Assembly (NCBI GenBank): GCA_051879015.1
Contig: JBJELF010000001.1
Span: 39,322 to 103,321 of the forward strand
DNA length: 64,000 nt
Reading direction: 5' to 3'
Source of the DNA: JBJELF01 sp051879015
Lineage (GTDB): Bacteria > Bacillota > Clostridia > Lachnospirales > Lachnospiraceae
Below the pieces are notes generated by a model, which was not told the origin of the DNA, did not search any database, and was given only the letters and a program-made list of their open reading frames with translations. Below, piece after piece: positions 49,953 to 58,374 of the stretch; the first letter of the stretch is position 1, and the number at the start of each line of letters is the position of its first letter. Made by a program: the position numbers and the translations under genes.

Positions 49953-52028
49953 ATGGCAAAAAAATATCTTGTAATTGTGGAATCTCCTGCAAAAGTGAAA
50001 ACAATCAAAAAATTTTTGGGTTCCGACTATGAGGTAATGGCCTCCAATGGTCACGTAAGAGATTTACCAAAAAGTCGATTGGGAATTGATGTAGAGCATG
50101 ATTACGAGCCAAAGTATATTACAATCAGAGGTAAGGGGGATGTATTGGCGGCTCTGCGCAAGGAAGTGAAAAAAGCAGAAAAAGTCTATCTTGCGACGGA
50201 CCCTGACCGAGAGGGCGAGGCAATTTCATGGCATTTATCTCAGGGGCTGAAAATTGATGAAGAGGATATCTATCGCATTACCTTTAATGAGATTACAAAA
50301 AATGCGGTAAAGGAGTCTATCAAGCATCCAAGAAAGATTAATCTTGATTTAGTTAATGCGCAGCAGACGAGACGTATGTTAGATCGTATGGTGGGATATC
50401 GCATCAGTCCAGTGCTGTGGGATAAGGTGAAGCGAGGACTCAGTGCTGGCCGTGTCCAATCGGCGGCTCTGCGCATCATCTGTGACAGAGAAGAGGAAAT
50501 TAATCGCTTTATTCCAGAGGAATACTGGAACTTAGAGGCTCATTTGGCTGTGAAAGGAATAAAAAAACCACTTGTATCCAAGTACTATGGAAAGGATGGA
50601 AAGAAGAGTGTGATTTCTAATCATGATGAGTTAAATCAAGTGTTGGCAGAGCTGGAGAATCAGCCTTTTGTGATTGCTGATATTAAACATGGAGAGCGGC
50701 TGAAAAATCCGCCAAAACCATATACTACCAGTACGTTGCAGCAGGATGCCTCCAATAGTCTAAACTTCTCGACCCAGAAAACCATGCGGATTGCTCAGCA
50801 GCTCTATGAAGGAGTGGAGATTGAGGGGGAGGGTACCATTGGTATTATTACTTATCTGCGTACTGATTCCACCCGTATTGCTGCTGAGGCAGATCAGGCA
50901 GCGAGAGCCTATATTAAAGAGACTTATGGCGAAGAATTTGTCATTGACAAACCGATTAAAAAGGAAGAAGAACAGAAGATACAGGATGCCCATGAGGCGA
51001 TTCGACCGACCAATATCCGATTGACACCAGCGCAAGTGAGGGATTCTTTATCCAGAGACCAATATCGTCTTTATAAATTGATTTGGGAGCGATTTACCGC
51101 CAGCCGCATGAGCAGCGCATGTTACGATACCATACAGGTAAAGATTGACTGTGGAATTCATCGTTTTACAGCATCTTCCTCACAGATTCGTTTCATGGGC
51201 TTTATGAATGTGTATAATGATGAGGAGAAGCCAGAAAGCAGTGCTGTGCTCATGCAGCTCAAACCGGAAGCTCAGTTAGAATTAGTAGAATTGGTACCTT
51301 CCCAACATTTTACTCAGCCGCCCGCTCATTTCACGGAGGCATCTTTAGTAAAGACTTTGGAGGAACTGGGAATTGGAAGACCTTCCACTTATGCGCCGAC
51401 TATCACAACGCTTATCGCCAGAAATTATGTGACAAAGGAAAATAAAAATTTATATGTGACCGAGTTGGGCGAGATTGTAAATGGTATTATGAAGCAGGCG
51501 TTTGGAACCATTGTGGATGTCCAGTTTACTGCCAATATGGAATCTCTTTTAGACATGATTGCCGAGGGAAAAGTAAAGTGGAAGGATGTGGTAAGCAATT
51601 TTTATCCTGACTTAGATTCGGCGGTGGAAGCAGCAGAAAAAAATCTTGAAAAGATTCAGCTGCAGGATGAGGAAACGGATGAAATTTGCGAGTTATGCGG
51701 ACGAAATATGGTAATTAAATATGGTCCTCACGGTAAGTTTTTGGCTTGCCCAGGATTTCCAGAATGCAGAAATACCAAGCCATATCTAGAAAAAATTGGT
51801 GTTCCATGCCCAAAATGCGGAAAAGAAATCGTGGTGAGAAAGAGTAAAAAGGGAAGAAGATTTTATGGCTGCGAGGACTCACAAAATTGTGATTTTATTT
51901 CTTGGGCAAAACCATCTGCGAAGTCATGCCCAAAATGCGGCAGTTATATGGTAGAGAAGGGAAAGAAAATGCTGTGTTCCAATACGGAATGTGGTTTTGT
52001 AGAAAATAGAGAAGAATCGGACAATTAA
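49953..52028 (+). CDS. topA: DNA topoisomerase I (type IA)
   Basis: Relaxes negative supercoils. The 691-aa product starts with VESPAKVKTIKKFLG, has DPDREGEAISWHL (metal site), the catalytic tyrosine in GIITYLRTDSTRI (Y301), and three C-terminal zinc-ribbon modules (CELCGRNM to CPGFPEC, CPKCGKEI to CEDSQNC, CPKCGSYM to CSNTEC). AAGGAGA lies before the ATG. It follows dprA after 16 bp, the common dprA-topA order. Confidence 0.97.
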   Translation: MAKKYLVIVESPAKVKTIKKFLGSDYEVMASNGHVRDLPKSRLGIDVEHDYEPKYITIRGKGDVLAALRKEVKKAEKVYLATDPDREGEAISWHLSQGLKIDEEDIYRITFNEITKNAVKESIKHPRKINLDLVNAQQTRRMLDRMVGYRISPVLWDKVKRGLSAGRVQSAALRIICDREEEINRFIPEEYWNLEAHLAVKGIKKPLVSKYYGKDGKKSVISNHDELNQVLAELENQPFVIADIKHGERLKNPPKPYTTSTLQQDASNSLNFSTQKTMRIAQQLYEGVEIEGEGTIGIITYLRTDSTRIAAEADQAARAYIKETYGEEFVIDKPIKKEEEQKIQDAHEAIRPTNIRLTPAQVRDSLSRDQYRLYKLIWERFTASRMSSACYDTIQVKIDCGIHRFTASSSQIRFMGFMNVYNDEEKPESSAVLMQLKPEAQLELVELVPSQHFTQPPAHFTEASLVKTLEELGIGRPSTYAPTITTLIARNYVTKENKNLYVTELGEIVNGIMKQAFGTIVDVQFTANMESLLDMIAEGKVKWKDVVSNFYPDLDSAVEAAEKNLEKIQLQDEETDEICELCGRNMVIKYGPHGKFLACPGFPECRNTKPYLEKIGVPCPKCGKEIVVRKSKKGRRFYGCEDSQNCDFISWAKPSAKSCPKCGSYMVEKGKKMLCSNTECGFVENREESDN

Positions 52029-52094
52029 ACGACACTTTTAGAGTAATTCCTCGATTTTGATTGAATAGTTATGAAAAAAGATTAAATTGTGTGA

Positions 52095-52109
52095 AATTTT
52101 CAGAAAAAA
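52095..52109 (+). promoter_or_regulatory. CodY box upstream of codY
   Basis: AATTTTCAGAAAAAA matches the CodY consensus AATTTTCWGAAAATT at 13 of 15 positions, 14 bp before the predicted -35. This suggests autoregulation. Confidence 0.65.
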
Positions 52110-52123
52110 TATTGTAAAATCAC

Positions 52124-52152
52124 TTGTTTATTAGAAAAATATGTGTTATATT
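52124..52152 (+). promoter_or_regulatory. Predicted promoter of codY
   Basis: TTGTTT (52124-52129), 17-bp spacer, TATATT (52147-52152). Confidence 0.5.
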
Positions 52153-52188
52153 AAGCAAGAGAATACAAATTCGAGATGGAGGGATAAA

Positions 52189-52974
52189 ATGAGCAGTGTT
52201 CAATTGTTAGACAAAACAAGAAAAATCAATAAATTGCTTCATAATAACAATTCCAGTAAGGTTGTTTTTAATGACATTTGTGAAGTACTGAGTGAGATTT
52301 TACAGTCAAATATTCTCGTCATCAGCAGAAAAGGGAAGGTGCTTGGTACCAGTTCCTGTCGCAATGTAGACATAATTGGTGAATTAGTTCCCAATCAGGT
52401 CGGAGGATTTATTGACTATATGCTGAATGAACGTCTGCTGAGTATTTTATCGACAAAAGAAAATGTCAATATGGCGACACTGGGATTTCCAGAGGAGTAT
52501 GTAAAGAAATATCAGGCATTGATCACACCGATTGATATTGCGGGAGAACGTCTGGGTACGCTGTTTATCTACAAAGCCAGCAGTAGTTACGATATCGATG
52601 ATATTATTTTAAGCGAGTATGGCACGACCGTGGTTGGTCTGGAGATGATGCGTTCTGTCAATGAGGAAAATGCAGAGGAGACGAGAAAGATTAATATTGT
52701 TAAGTCTGCTATCAGCACACTCAGTTTTTCCGAGTTGGAGGCCATTGTTCATATATTTGAGGAGTTAGATGGAAACGAGGGAATTTTGGTAGCAAGTAAG
52801 ATTGCAGACCGTGTAGGCATTACTCGCTCTGTTATTGTAAATGCCTTGAGAAAGTTTGAGAGTGCCGGAGTGATCGAGTCGCGTTCTTCGGGTATGAAAG
52901 GAACCTATATCAAGGTATTGAATGATGTAGTTTTCAGCGAGCTGAAGAAAGTGGACATTAGCAAGAGAGTCTGA
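52189..52974 (+). CDS. codY: Global regulator CodY
   Basis: GTP and branched-chain amino acid sensor repressing nutrient-limitation genes. The 261-aa product has an N-terminal GAF domain (SVQLLDKTRKINKLLHNN to DDIILSEYGTTVVGLEMMR) and the C-terminal winged helix SKIADRVGITRSVIVNALRK with FESAGVIESRSSGMKGTYI. ATG 52189 follows GGAGGGATAAA; the longer frame from 52141 lies over the promoter. It comes after topA, as in many Clostridia. Confidence 0.97.
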   Translation: MSSVQLLDKTRKINKLLHNNNSSKVVFNDICEVLSEILQSNILVISRKGKVLGTSSCRNVDIIGELVPNQVGGFIDYMLNERLLSILSTKENVNMATLGFPEEYVKKYQALITPIDIAGERLGTLFIYKASSSYDIDDIILSEYGTTVVGLEMMRSVNEENAEETRKINIVKSAISTLSFSELEAIVHIFEELDGNEGILVASKIADRVGITRSVIVNALRKFESAGVIESRSSGMKGTYIKVLNDVVFSELKKVDISKRV

Positions 52975-53011
52975 TCTAGTTTTAGAGGCGGTCATTCATA
53001 AAAGGATGTAA

Positions 53012-53045
53012 GGAGATTATTGTAAAAATAGTCTCCTTTTTTTTA
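53012..53045 (+). terminator. Terminator after codY
   Basis: GGAGATTATT pairs with AATAGTCTCC (one G-U) and is followed by eight or more T. Confidence 0.92.
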
Positions 53046-53102
53046 TAGTAAAAAATACTAAAAAAATATGTGAAAAATATGTGAAATTCTAAAAATGAAT
53101 AG

Positions 53103-53131
53103 TATACAATTTTTATCCTGTTATATATAAT
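53103..53131 (+). promoter_or_regulatory. Predicted promoter of the NCS2 permease gene
   Basis: TATACA (53103-53108), 17-bp spacer, TATAAT (53126-53131). Confidence 0.6.
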
Positions 53132-53133
53132 AG

Positions 53134-53220
53134 TTTACGGTCGGGATTTCGTGGAATTCCTTTCGCGTGGGACGTAAGCTGACGCGTCGATACCAGGTAT
53201 ACAGAGTGTATGCCACATAA
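53134..53220 (+). promoter_or_regulatory. Structured leader RNA of the permease gene, class unknown
   Basis: Between promoter and gene, about 85 nt can fold compactly. An outer helix GGTCG/CGATACC (two-base bulge) encloses GGGATTTC/GGAATTCC and CGCGT/ACGCG, forming a three-way junction, followed by a separate GGTATAC/GTATGCC hairpin. I do not see the guanine, PRPP, ZTP or other riboswitch cores I know. A role in sensing purines is a guess from the gene context. Confidence 0.45.
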
Positions 53221-53241
53221 AAAAGATAAGGAGAAAAACTT

Positions 53242-54666
53242 ATGAGCGCAGAAGAAACAAAAGACACAACTATGGATGCGGCATATGATTTCTATGGAAA
53301 GATGCCGTTGGCGAAAGCCATTCCTTTGGGACTTCAGCATGTACTTGCTATGTTTGTAGGAAATCTTACTCCGCTGTTAATTATCACAAGTGCCTGTGGT
53401 ATTGCCAGTGAAGACCCGAATCTGCAGATTTCTTTATTGCAGAATGCGATGTTGATTGCGGGTATTGTAACTTTAATCCAGTTGTATTCCATTGGACCAG
53501 TAGGTGGTAAGGTGCCGATTATTATGGGTACCAGTTCCGGTTTCATTGGTGTATTTAACAGTGTTGCCTCAACGATGGGCGGTGGTGTAGCTGCCTATGG
53601 TGCTATCATGGGAGCATCCGTTATTGGCGGTATTTTTGAGGGAGTTCTTGGCTTCTTCTTGAAGCCTCTTAGAAAATTTTTCCCTCCAGTAGTAACGGGC
53701 AGTGTTGTACTTGCCATTGGTCTTTCCTTAATTCAGGTCGGTGTCAATTCTTTCGGCGGCGGCAGCGGTGCAGGAGATTTTGGTTCTTTGCCAAATCTGT
53801 TTCTTGCATTTTTGGTATTGATTGTAATCATTATTTTAAAGCATTTTTGCAAGGGATTAGCTAGTTCTTCTTCTATTTTAATTGGTATTATTGTAGGTTA
53901 TGTGGCATCTATGATTATGGGATTGATTCTTCCAACAACTTATAGTGTTACAGACGCTACAACAGGTGAGATTGTAGAGAAGACTTGTTCTTGGGTAATC
54001 AATTGGAATAAAGTGGCTGAAGCGGATTGGATTGCTATGCCAAAGTTGGTTCCAGTTGCATTGAAGTTTGATGCGAGAGCCATTATTCCAGTGATGATTA
54101 TGTTTATTGTAACTGCTGTTGAGACAGTTGGAGATATCTCTGGTGTTATCGAAGGCGGTATGGACAGAGAAGCAACAGATAGTGAGCTTTCTGGCGGTGT
54201 TGTTTGCGATGGTTTGGGTTCTACTTTGGCTGCTTTGTTTGGTGTATTGCCAAATACTTCTTTTAGCCAGAATGTTGGTCTGGTAACTATGACCAAGATT
54301 GTAAATCGTACTGCATTGGCTACAGGAGCTGTATTTTTGATTTTGTGCGGTCTGTTCCCAAAGATTGGTGCAATTATTTCCATCATGCCACAGTCTGTAT
54401 TGGGCGGAGCGGCCGTTATGATGTTCTCCTCCATTGTAGTCAGTGGTATTCAGTTGATTACTAAGGCTCCAATTACACCAAGAAAATTGACTATTATTTC
54501 CGTTGCACTTGGTGTTGGTTATGGTATTGGCGCAAATGCGAATATTCTGAGTCATATGCCACAGGGAATTCAGTTGATTTTCGGTGGTTCTGGTATTGTG
54601 CCAGCCGCTTTGGTTGCAATCGTATTGAATATTCTTTTGCCAAGAGGAGCAGAGGATGTAGAGTAA
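53242..54666 (+). CDS. NCS2 family nucleobase (xanthine/uracil-type) permease
   Basis: A 474-aa, about 12-14-span transporter. LGLQHVLAMFVGNLTPLLIITSA near the N-terminus and SFSQNVGLVTMTKIVNRTALATGAVFLI in the centre (QN..G motif) are diagnostic for the NCS2 family; AVETVGDISGVIEGG carries the substrate-binding Glu. Xanthine, urate and uracil permeases share these features, so the substrate is not certain; the closer look is to purine (xanthine/urate) members. AAGGAGA before ATG. It stands alone between terminators with a structured leader. Confidence 0.9.
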   Translation: MSAEETKDTTMDAAYDFYGKMPLAKAIPLGLQHVLAMFVGNLTPLLIITSACGIASEDPNLQISLLQNAMLIAGIVTLIQLYSIGPVGGKVPIIMGTSSGFIGVFNSVASTMGGGVAAYGAIMGASVIGGIFEGVLGFFLKPLRKFFPPVVTGSVVLAIGLSLIQVGVNSFGGGSGAGDFGSLPNLFLAFLVLIVIIILKHFCKGLASSSSILIGIIVGYVASMIMGLILPTTYSVTDATTGEIVEKTCSWVINWNKVAEADWIAMPKLVPVALKFDARAIIPVMIMFIVTAVETVGDISGVIEGGMDREATDSELSGGVVCDGLGSTLAALFGVLPNTSFSQNVGLVTMTKIVNRTALATGAVFLILCGLFPKIGAIISIMPQSVLGGAAVMMFSSIVVSGIQLITKAPITPRKLTIISVALGVGYGIGANANILSHMPQGIQLIFGGSGIVPAALVAIVLNILLPRGAEDVE

Positions 54667-54696
54667 TCGTGAGATAAGATTACAAATATTACATAG

Positions 54697-54729
54697 AGCG
54701 TTGTCTGTAAATTGCAGACAACGCTTTTT
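54697..54729 (+). terminator. Terminator after the permease gene
   Basis: AGCGTTGTCTG pairs perfectly with CAGACAACGCT around TAAATTG, followed by TTTTTC. The rest of the 303-bp gap holds only the nifS promoter. Confidence 0.93.
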
Positions 54730-54839
54730 CAGTTTCATTATTTCTTAAATGTATCAAATGTACGATTTTATTTTCTATTATGATTTCAAATCATTCTTCA
54801 AAAAGCTTGCATTTCCTGTGCTTAATGGATAGAAAGGGG

Positions 54840-54867
54840 TTGACAAATAAAACAAAGGTGGTATAAT
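54840..54867 (+). promoter_or_regulatory. Promoter of nifS-iscU
   Basis: TTGACA (54840-54845), 16-bp spacer ending in TGG, TATAAT (54862-54867). Confidence 0.85.
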
Positions 54868-54969
54868 TTATATCATAGTAATCCTATATGAATTACGAAT
54901 TTTAGTTTATCAAAAAAAGTAACTGCCAAGAGCATACAACAGTTACAGAAGATAAACGGAGGTTAGAAT

Positions 54970-56154
54970 ATGAGTAAATTAATTTATTTAGATAATGCTG
55001 CCACCACCAAAGTCAATCATGAAGTGTATGAGGCGATGCAGCCATACTTTGAGGAATTCTATGGAAATCCATCCAGCATCTACCGTTTTGCTGGAGAGGG
55101 AAAAAAAGCTATCGAAGATGCCAGGGCGACAGTTGCCAGGTTTCTTGGAGCAAAGCCGGCGGAGATTTATTTTACAGGTGGTGGAAGTGAGTCAGACAAC
55201 TGGGCATTGAAAGCGACCGCTTTTGCTAAACGCAATAAAGGAAAGCATATCATCACAACGAAGATTGAGCATCATGCTGTCTTGCATACCTGTGAATATC
55301 TGGAAAAGCTCGGCTTTGAAGTCAGCTATATCAATGTAGATGAAAATGGTGTGGTAAAGTTGGATGAGCTGAAGGCAGCAATTCGCCCAGATACGATTTT
55401 AATTTCAGTGATGTTCGCCAACAATGAGATTGGAACGATTCAGCCTATCAAAGAGATTGGTGAGATTGCTCACGAGCACGGTATTTTGTTCCATACTGAT
55501 GCAGTGCAGGCCTATGGTCATGTACCGATTTATGTAGATGAGTATCATATCGACCTGCTTTCGGCCAGCGGTCACAAAATAAATGGCCCCAAGGGTATTG
55601 GTATCTTATATATGAGAAATACAGCTCGAATTGGTGCGTTTATTCATGGTGGCGCGCAGGAGCGAGGAAAACGAGCAGGCACTTACAATACGCCAGCTAT
55701 TGTCGGTTTTGGAAAAGCAACAGAGGTAGCGGAGCGTGAAATGGAGCGACGCAGTGCCTATGAAAGTCAGCTGCGTGATTATTTGATTGACCGTGTGCTC
55801 ACAGAAATTCCATATACCAGGCTCAATGGTCATAGAACACAGCGTTTGTCTAACAATGCTAATTTTAGTTTTCGATTTATTGAAGGCGAATCGTTGTTAA
55901 TTTTATTGGATCAGAGTAATATTTGTGGCTCAAGTGGGTCTGCTTGTACCTCGGGTTCTTTGGATCCATCTCATGTGCTGTTAGCTATCGGACTGCCTCA
56001 CGAGATTGCTCACGGCTCACTGCGTTTGACTCTTTCTGATGAGACAAGCAAGGAAGAGATTGATTATGTGGTAAAAGAACTAAAATGGATTGTGGAACGA
56101 CTGAGAAATATGTCTCCATTGTATGAAGATTTTGTAAAAAAGGAAGGTAAGTAA
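54970..56154 (+). CDS. nifS: Cysteine desulfurase
   Basis: PLP enzyme taking sulfur from cysteine for iron-sulfur clusters. The 394-aa product has YLDNAATTKVN at the start, the PLP lysine in SASGHKINGPKG (K203) and the catalytic cysteine in GSSGSACTSGSLDPSHVL (C326). GGAGG before the ATG. It is one base before the scaffold gene downstream; no iscR-type regulator lies upstream. Confidence 0.95.
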   Translation: MSKLIYLDNAATTKVNHEVYEAMQPYFEEFYGNPSSIYRFAGEGKKAIEDARATVARFLGAKPAEIYFTGGGSESDNWALKATAFAKRNKGKHIITTKIEHHAVLHTCEYLEKLGFEVSYINVDENGVVKLDELKAAIRPDTILISVMFANNEIGTIQPIKEIGEIAHEHGILFHTDAVQAYGHVPIYVDEYHIDLLSASGHKINGPKGIGILYMRNTARIGAFIHGGAQERGKRAGTYNTPAIVGFGKATEVAEREMERRSAYESQLRDYLIDRVLTEIPYTRLNGHRTQRLSNNANFSFRFIEGESLLILLDQSNICGSSGSACTSGSLDPSHVLLAIGLPHEIAHGSLRLTLSDETSKEEIDYVVKELKWIVERLRNMSPLYEDFVKKEGK

Positions 56155-56155
56155 A

Positions 56156-56617
56156 ATGAGCCAGATTATTGAATATAGTGAAAAGGTAATGGACCATTTT
56201 AGAAATCCAAGAAATGTAGGAGAGATTGAGAATCCAAGTGGTGTAGGCACTGTGGGCAATGCGAAGTGCGGTGATATCATGCGTATTTATCTGGATATCG
56301 ATGAAAATAGCATCATTCAGGACTGTAAGTTCAAGACGTTTGGCTGTGGTGCAGCGGTAGCAACCAGCAGTATGGCAACAGAGATGATTAAAGGAAAATC
56401 AGTAGAGGAAGCCCTAAAGCTGACAAATAAGGCGGTGCAGGAAGCTTTAGGTGGTTTGCCAGCTGTAAAAGTTCATTGTTCCTTGTTGGCAGAGGAGGCA
56501 GTGCATGCAGCACTGTGGGATTACGCTCAAAAAAATCATCTCAAGATTGATGGATTAAAGCCACCAGTTGATGATATTGAGGAGACTGAGGCTTTTTATG
56601 AAATGTCTGGTGAGTGA
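56156..56617 (+). CDS. iscU: Iron-sulfur cluster scaffold protein IscU/NifU-like
   Basis: 153-aa scaffold on which clusters are built. The three ligand cysteines are present in NAKCGDI (C38), FGCGAAVA (C64) and VHCSLLAEEA (C108), with VMDHFRNPRNVGEI near the N-terminus. It lacks the C-terminal domains of full NifU. It is paired with nifS, its sulfur donor. Confidence 0.95.
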   Translation: MSQIIEYSEKVMDHFRNPRNVGEIENPSGVGTVGNAKCGDIMRIYLDIDENSIIQDCKFKTFGCGAAVATSSMATEMIKGKSVEEALKLTNKAVQEALGGLPAVKVHCSLLAEEAVHAALWDYAQKNHLKIDGLKPPVDDIEETEAFYEMSGE

Positions 56618-56631
56618 GCATTTATAAAAAT

Positions 56632-56660
56632 AAAAGGGGCTGTTTTTTACAGCCCCTTTT
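56632..56660 (+). terminator. Terminator after iscU
   Basis: AAAAGGGGCTGT and ACAGCCCCTTTT form a perfect 12-bp hairpin with a T-rich loop, usable on both strands. Confidence 0.9.
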
Positions 56661-56662
56661 CC

Positions 56663-57230
56663 AATATGCCAATATTGATACAGAAAATGAGGTTGTTATT
56701 ACTGATGATGCAGACGTGGTTTCCACGGGGACTGTTGTGACAGGTACAGTGACAGTAACAGATGAAACTATTTAGACTACGGTTTTGAGTTAGAGGCAGG
56801 TACTTACGAGATAGAACTTTGTCTTGCAAATCCATGGGGATGCTCCGATTCTCCTGCTGTGTACTTAAATTTGGATACTGACAAAGAGATTTGTATCACG
56901 GAAAACGCAGCAGTGCCAGATTATAGTTTAAAGACGCTTACTTATCCCTTTACTGTGGAGGAAGATGGAGTTACTTATTTGAATATTCGTGGAACAGGTG
57001 ATGATACCTTGGCGATTAATTTAAATTATATTGTCATCCGACAGAAGATAGAAGAGAAAACTTCTGGTGATGTTGAGAATACGGATAGCACGGATGAAGT
57101 TATCAATGATAAAGATAATAGTGGCGGAAAATTTGGTTTTGTGATAATTATCATACTGGTAATACTCATTGCTGGAGGCGTTGTTACTGCCTGTGTGATA
57201 AGAAAGCGCCGTGAAGAACGGAAAAGATGA
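56663..57230 (+). pseudogene. Remnant of a cell-surface protein (C-terminal part)
   Basis: An incomplete gene. One frame (56663-56775) reads ENEVVITDDADVVSTGTVV and TGTVTVTDETI before a stop; the frame then shifts and continues as YGFELEAGTYEIELCLANPW to VYLNLDTDKEICITENAAV. A Ser/Asp-rich spacer, one membrane segment (FGFVIIIILVILIAGGVVTA) and a basic tail (RKRREERKR) follow. The layout (beta-rich, possibly carbohydrate-binding domain, linker, membrane anchor) matches the end of a wall-exposed enzyme or adhesin. The N-terminal bulk is gone and no start or ribosome site is seen, so it is likely dead. GTG 56859 could start a 123-aa piece but looks accidental. Confidence 0.65.
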
Positions 57231-57272
57231 CGAAAAAGCTCTTACAGAATAGTTGAGATATTTTTTCTATGG

Positions 57273-57309
57273 AAAGGGAATTGAGATAAAAATTTCGATT
57301 CCCTTTTTT
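57273..57309 (+). terminator. Terminator after the surface-protein remnant
   Basis: AAGGGAATTGAGAT pairs with AATTTCGATTCCCTT (14 bp with G-U) followed by TTTTTC. The stretch 57310-57515 upstream of the next gene shows no clear feature beyond a CTGAAATTTTCAG palindrome near 57349. Confidence 0.8.
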
Positions 57310-57515
57310 CTATGTGACGACATAGGAATATAAGTGATTGACAGAGAAAACTGAAATTTTCAGCCAGTCAGTTTAAAACCATTGTATTAGATATCACAAT
57401 ATGCTATAATATTTTATGGAATATCAGTCAAATAGGTATTTCTGTAAATATTTAGAGGTGAAAGGTTAAAATGTCCTCTATTTCTAACATCACAATATAG
57501 AATGGAGAAAAAACA

Positions 57516-58355
57516 ATGAGAGAAATAAAACAAGAGTTTTTAACGGGTGAGCGTGCCCTTTTTATGCAGCAAGATTTGGCAATTTATGACACGGTATTTG
57601 ACGACGGGGAATCACCGTTGAAAGAATGTAAGAATATTGAATTATATGGTTGTCTATTTCGTTGGAAATATCCACTGTGGTACAGTGAAAATATCAAAAT
57701 AAAAGATTGCACTTTATTTGATATGGCTCGTGCAGGTATCTGGTACACCAAACATTTGAGTATGGAAGATACAGTGATTGAGGCACCAAAAATTTTTAGA
57801 AGAGCGAAGGACATTTCCTTAAAAAATGTTTCTTTTGTCAATGCCTCGGAGACAATGTGGCATTGTGATGATGTCAAGATGGAGCATGTGCAGGCAAAGG
57901 GCGATTATTTTGCCATGAACTGCACCAATATGGATATTCGCAATTTTACTTTGGTTGGAAATTATTCTTTTGATGGGGCAAAAAATGTGGAAATCCATAA
58001 TGCAAAAATGCTCTCTAAGGATGCTTTTTGGAACAGTGAGAATATTACCGTGTATGATTCGTTTATCACAGGAGAATATCTGGGATGGAATGCAAAGAAT
58101 CTCACTTTGATTAACTGTACCATCGAAAGTCTGCAGGGAATGTGCTACATAGATAATCTTGTGATGAAAAATTGTAAGCTGGTCAATACCACTTTAGCTT
58201 TTGAATACTCCAAAGTAGATGTGGAAATCAATACCACCATTGACAGTGTCATCAATCCAACAAGTGGAGTGATTCAAGCAGAGCACATCAAAGAGTTGAT
58301 TATGGAGAAAGACAAAGTCAATCCAGATGCAACGAAAATTATTTGCCGTTTGTAA
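57516..58355 (+). CDS. DUF3737 family protein (right-handed beta-helix)
   Basis: A 279-aa protein built of short repeats such as KNIELYGCLFRWKYPLWYSEN, KNVEIHNAKMLSKDAFWNSEN and KNLTLINCTIESLQGMCYID. The regular spacing of aromatic and Asn residues (AxNxxxxN) indicates a parallel beta-helix, as in pectate-lyase-like folds. The family is common in gut Firmicutes; its biochemical role is unknown. No signal peptide, so likely cytoplasmic. It lies 19 bp before patB and may share a transcript with it. Confidence 0.85.
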   Translation: MREIKQEFLTGERALFMQQDLAIYDTVFDDGESPLKECKNIELYGCLFRWKYPLWYSENIKIKDCTLFDMARAGIWYTKHLSMEDTVIEAPKIFRRAKDISLKNVSFVNASETMWHCDDVKMEHVQAKGDYFAMNCTNMDIRNFTLVGNYSFDGAKNVEIHNAKMLSKDAFWNSENITVYDSFITGEYLGWNAKNLTLINCTIESLQGMCYIDNLVMKNCKLVNTTLAFEYSKVDVEINTTIDSVINPTSGVIQAEHIKELIMEKDKVNPDATKIICRL

Positions 58356-58374
58356 ATTAAAAAAGGAGAAAAGC

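Noticed and set aside
53080..53100. CodY box before the NCS2 permease
   Set aside because: GAAATTCTAAAAATG is only a weak match to the consensus.
53878..54738. 286-codon reverse frame opposite the NCS2 permease
   Set aside because: Asn/Cys-rich shadow of a repetitive membrane protein gene; no start signals.
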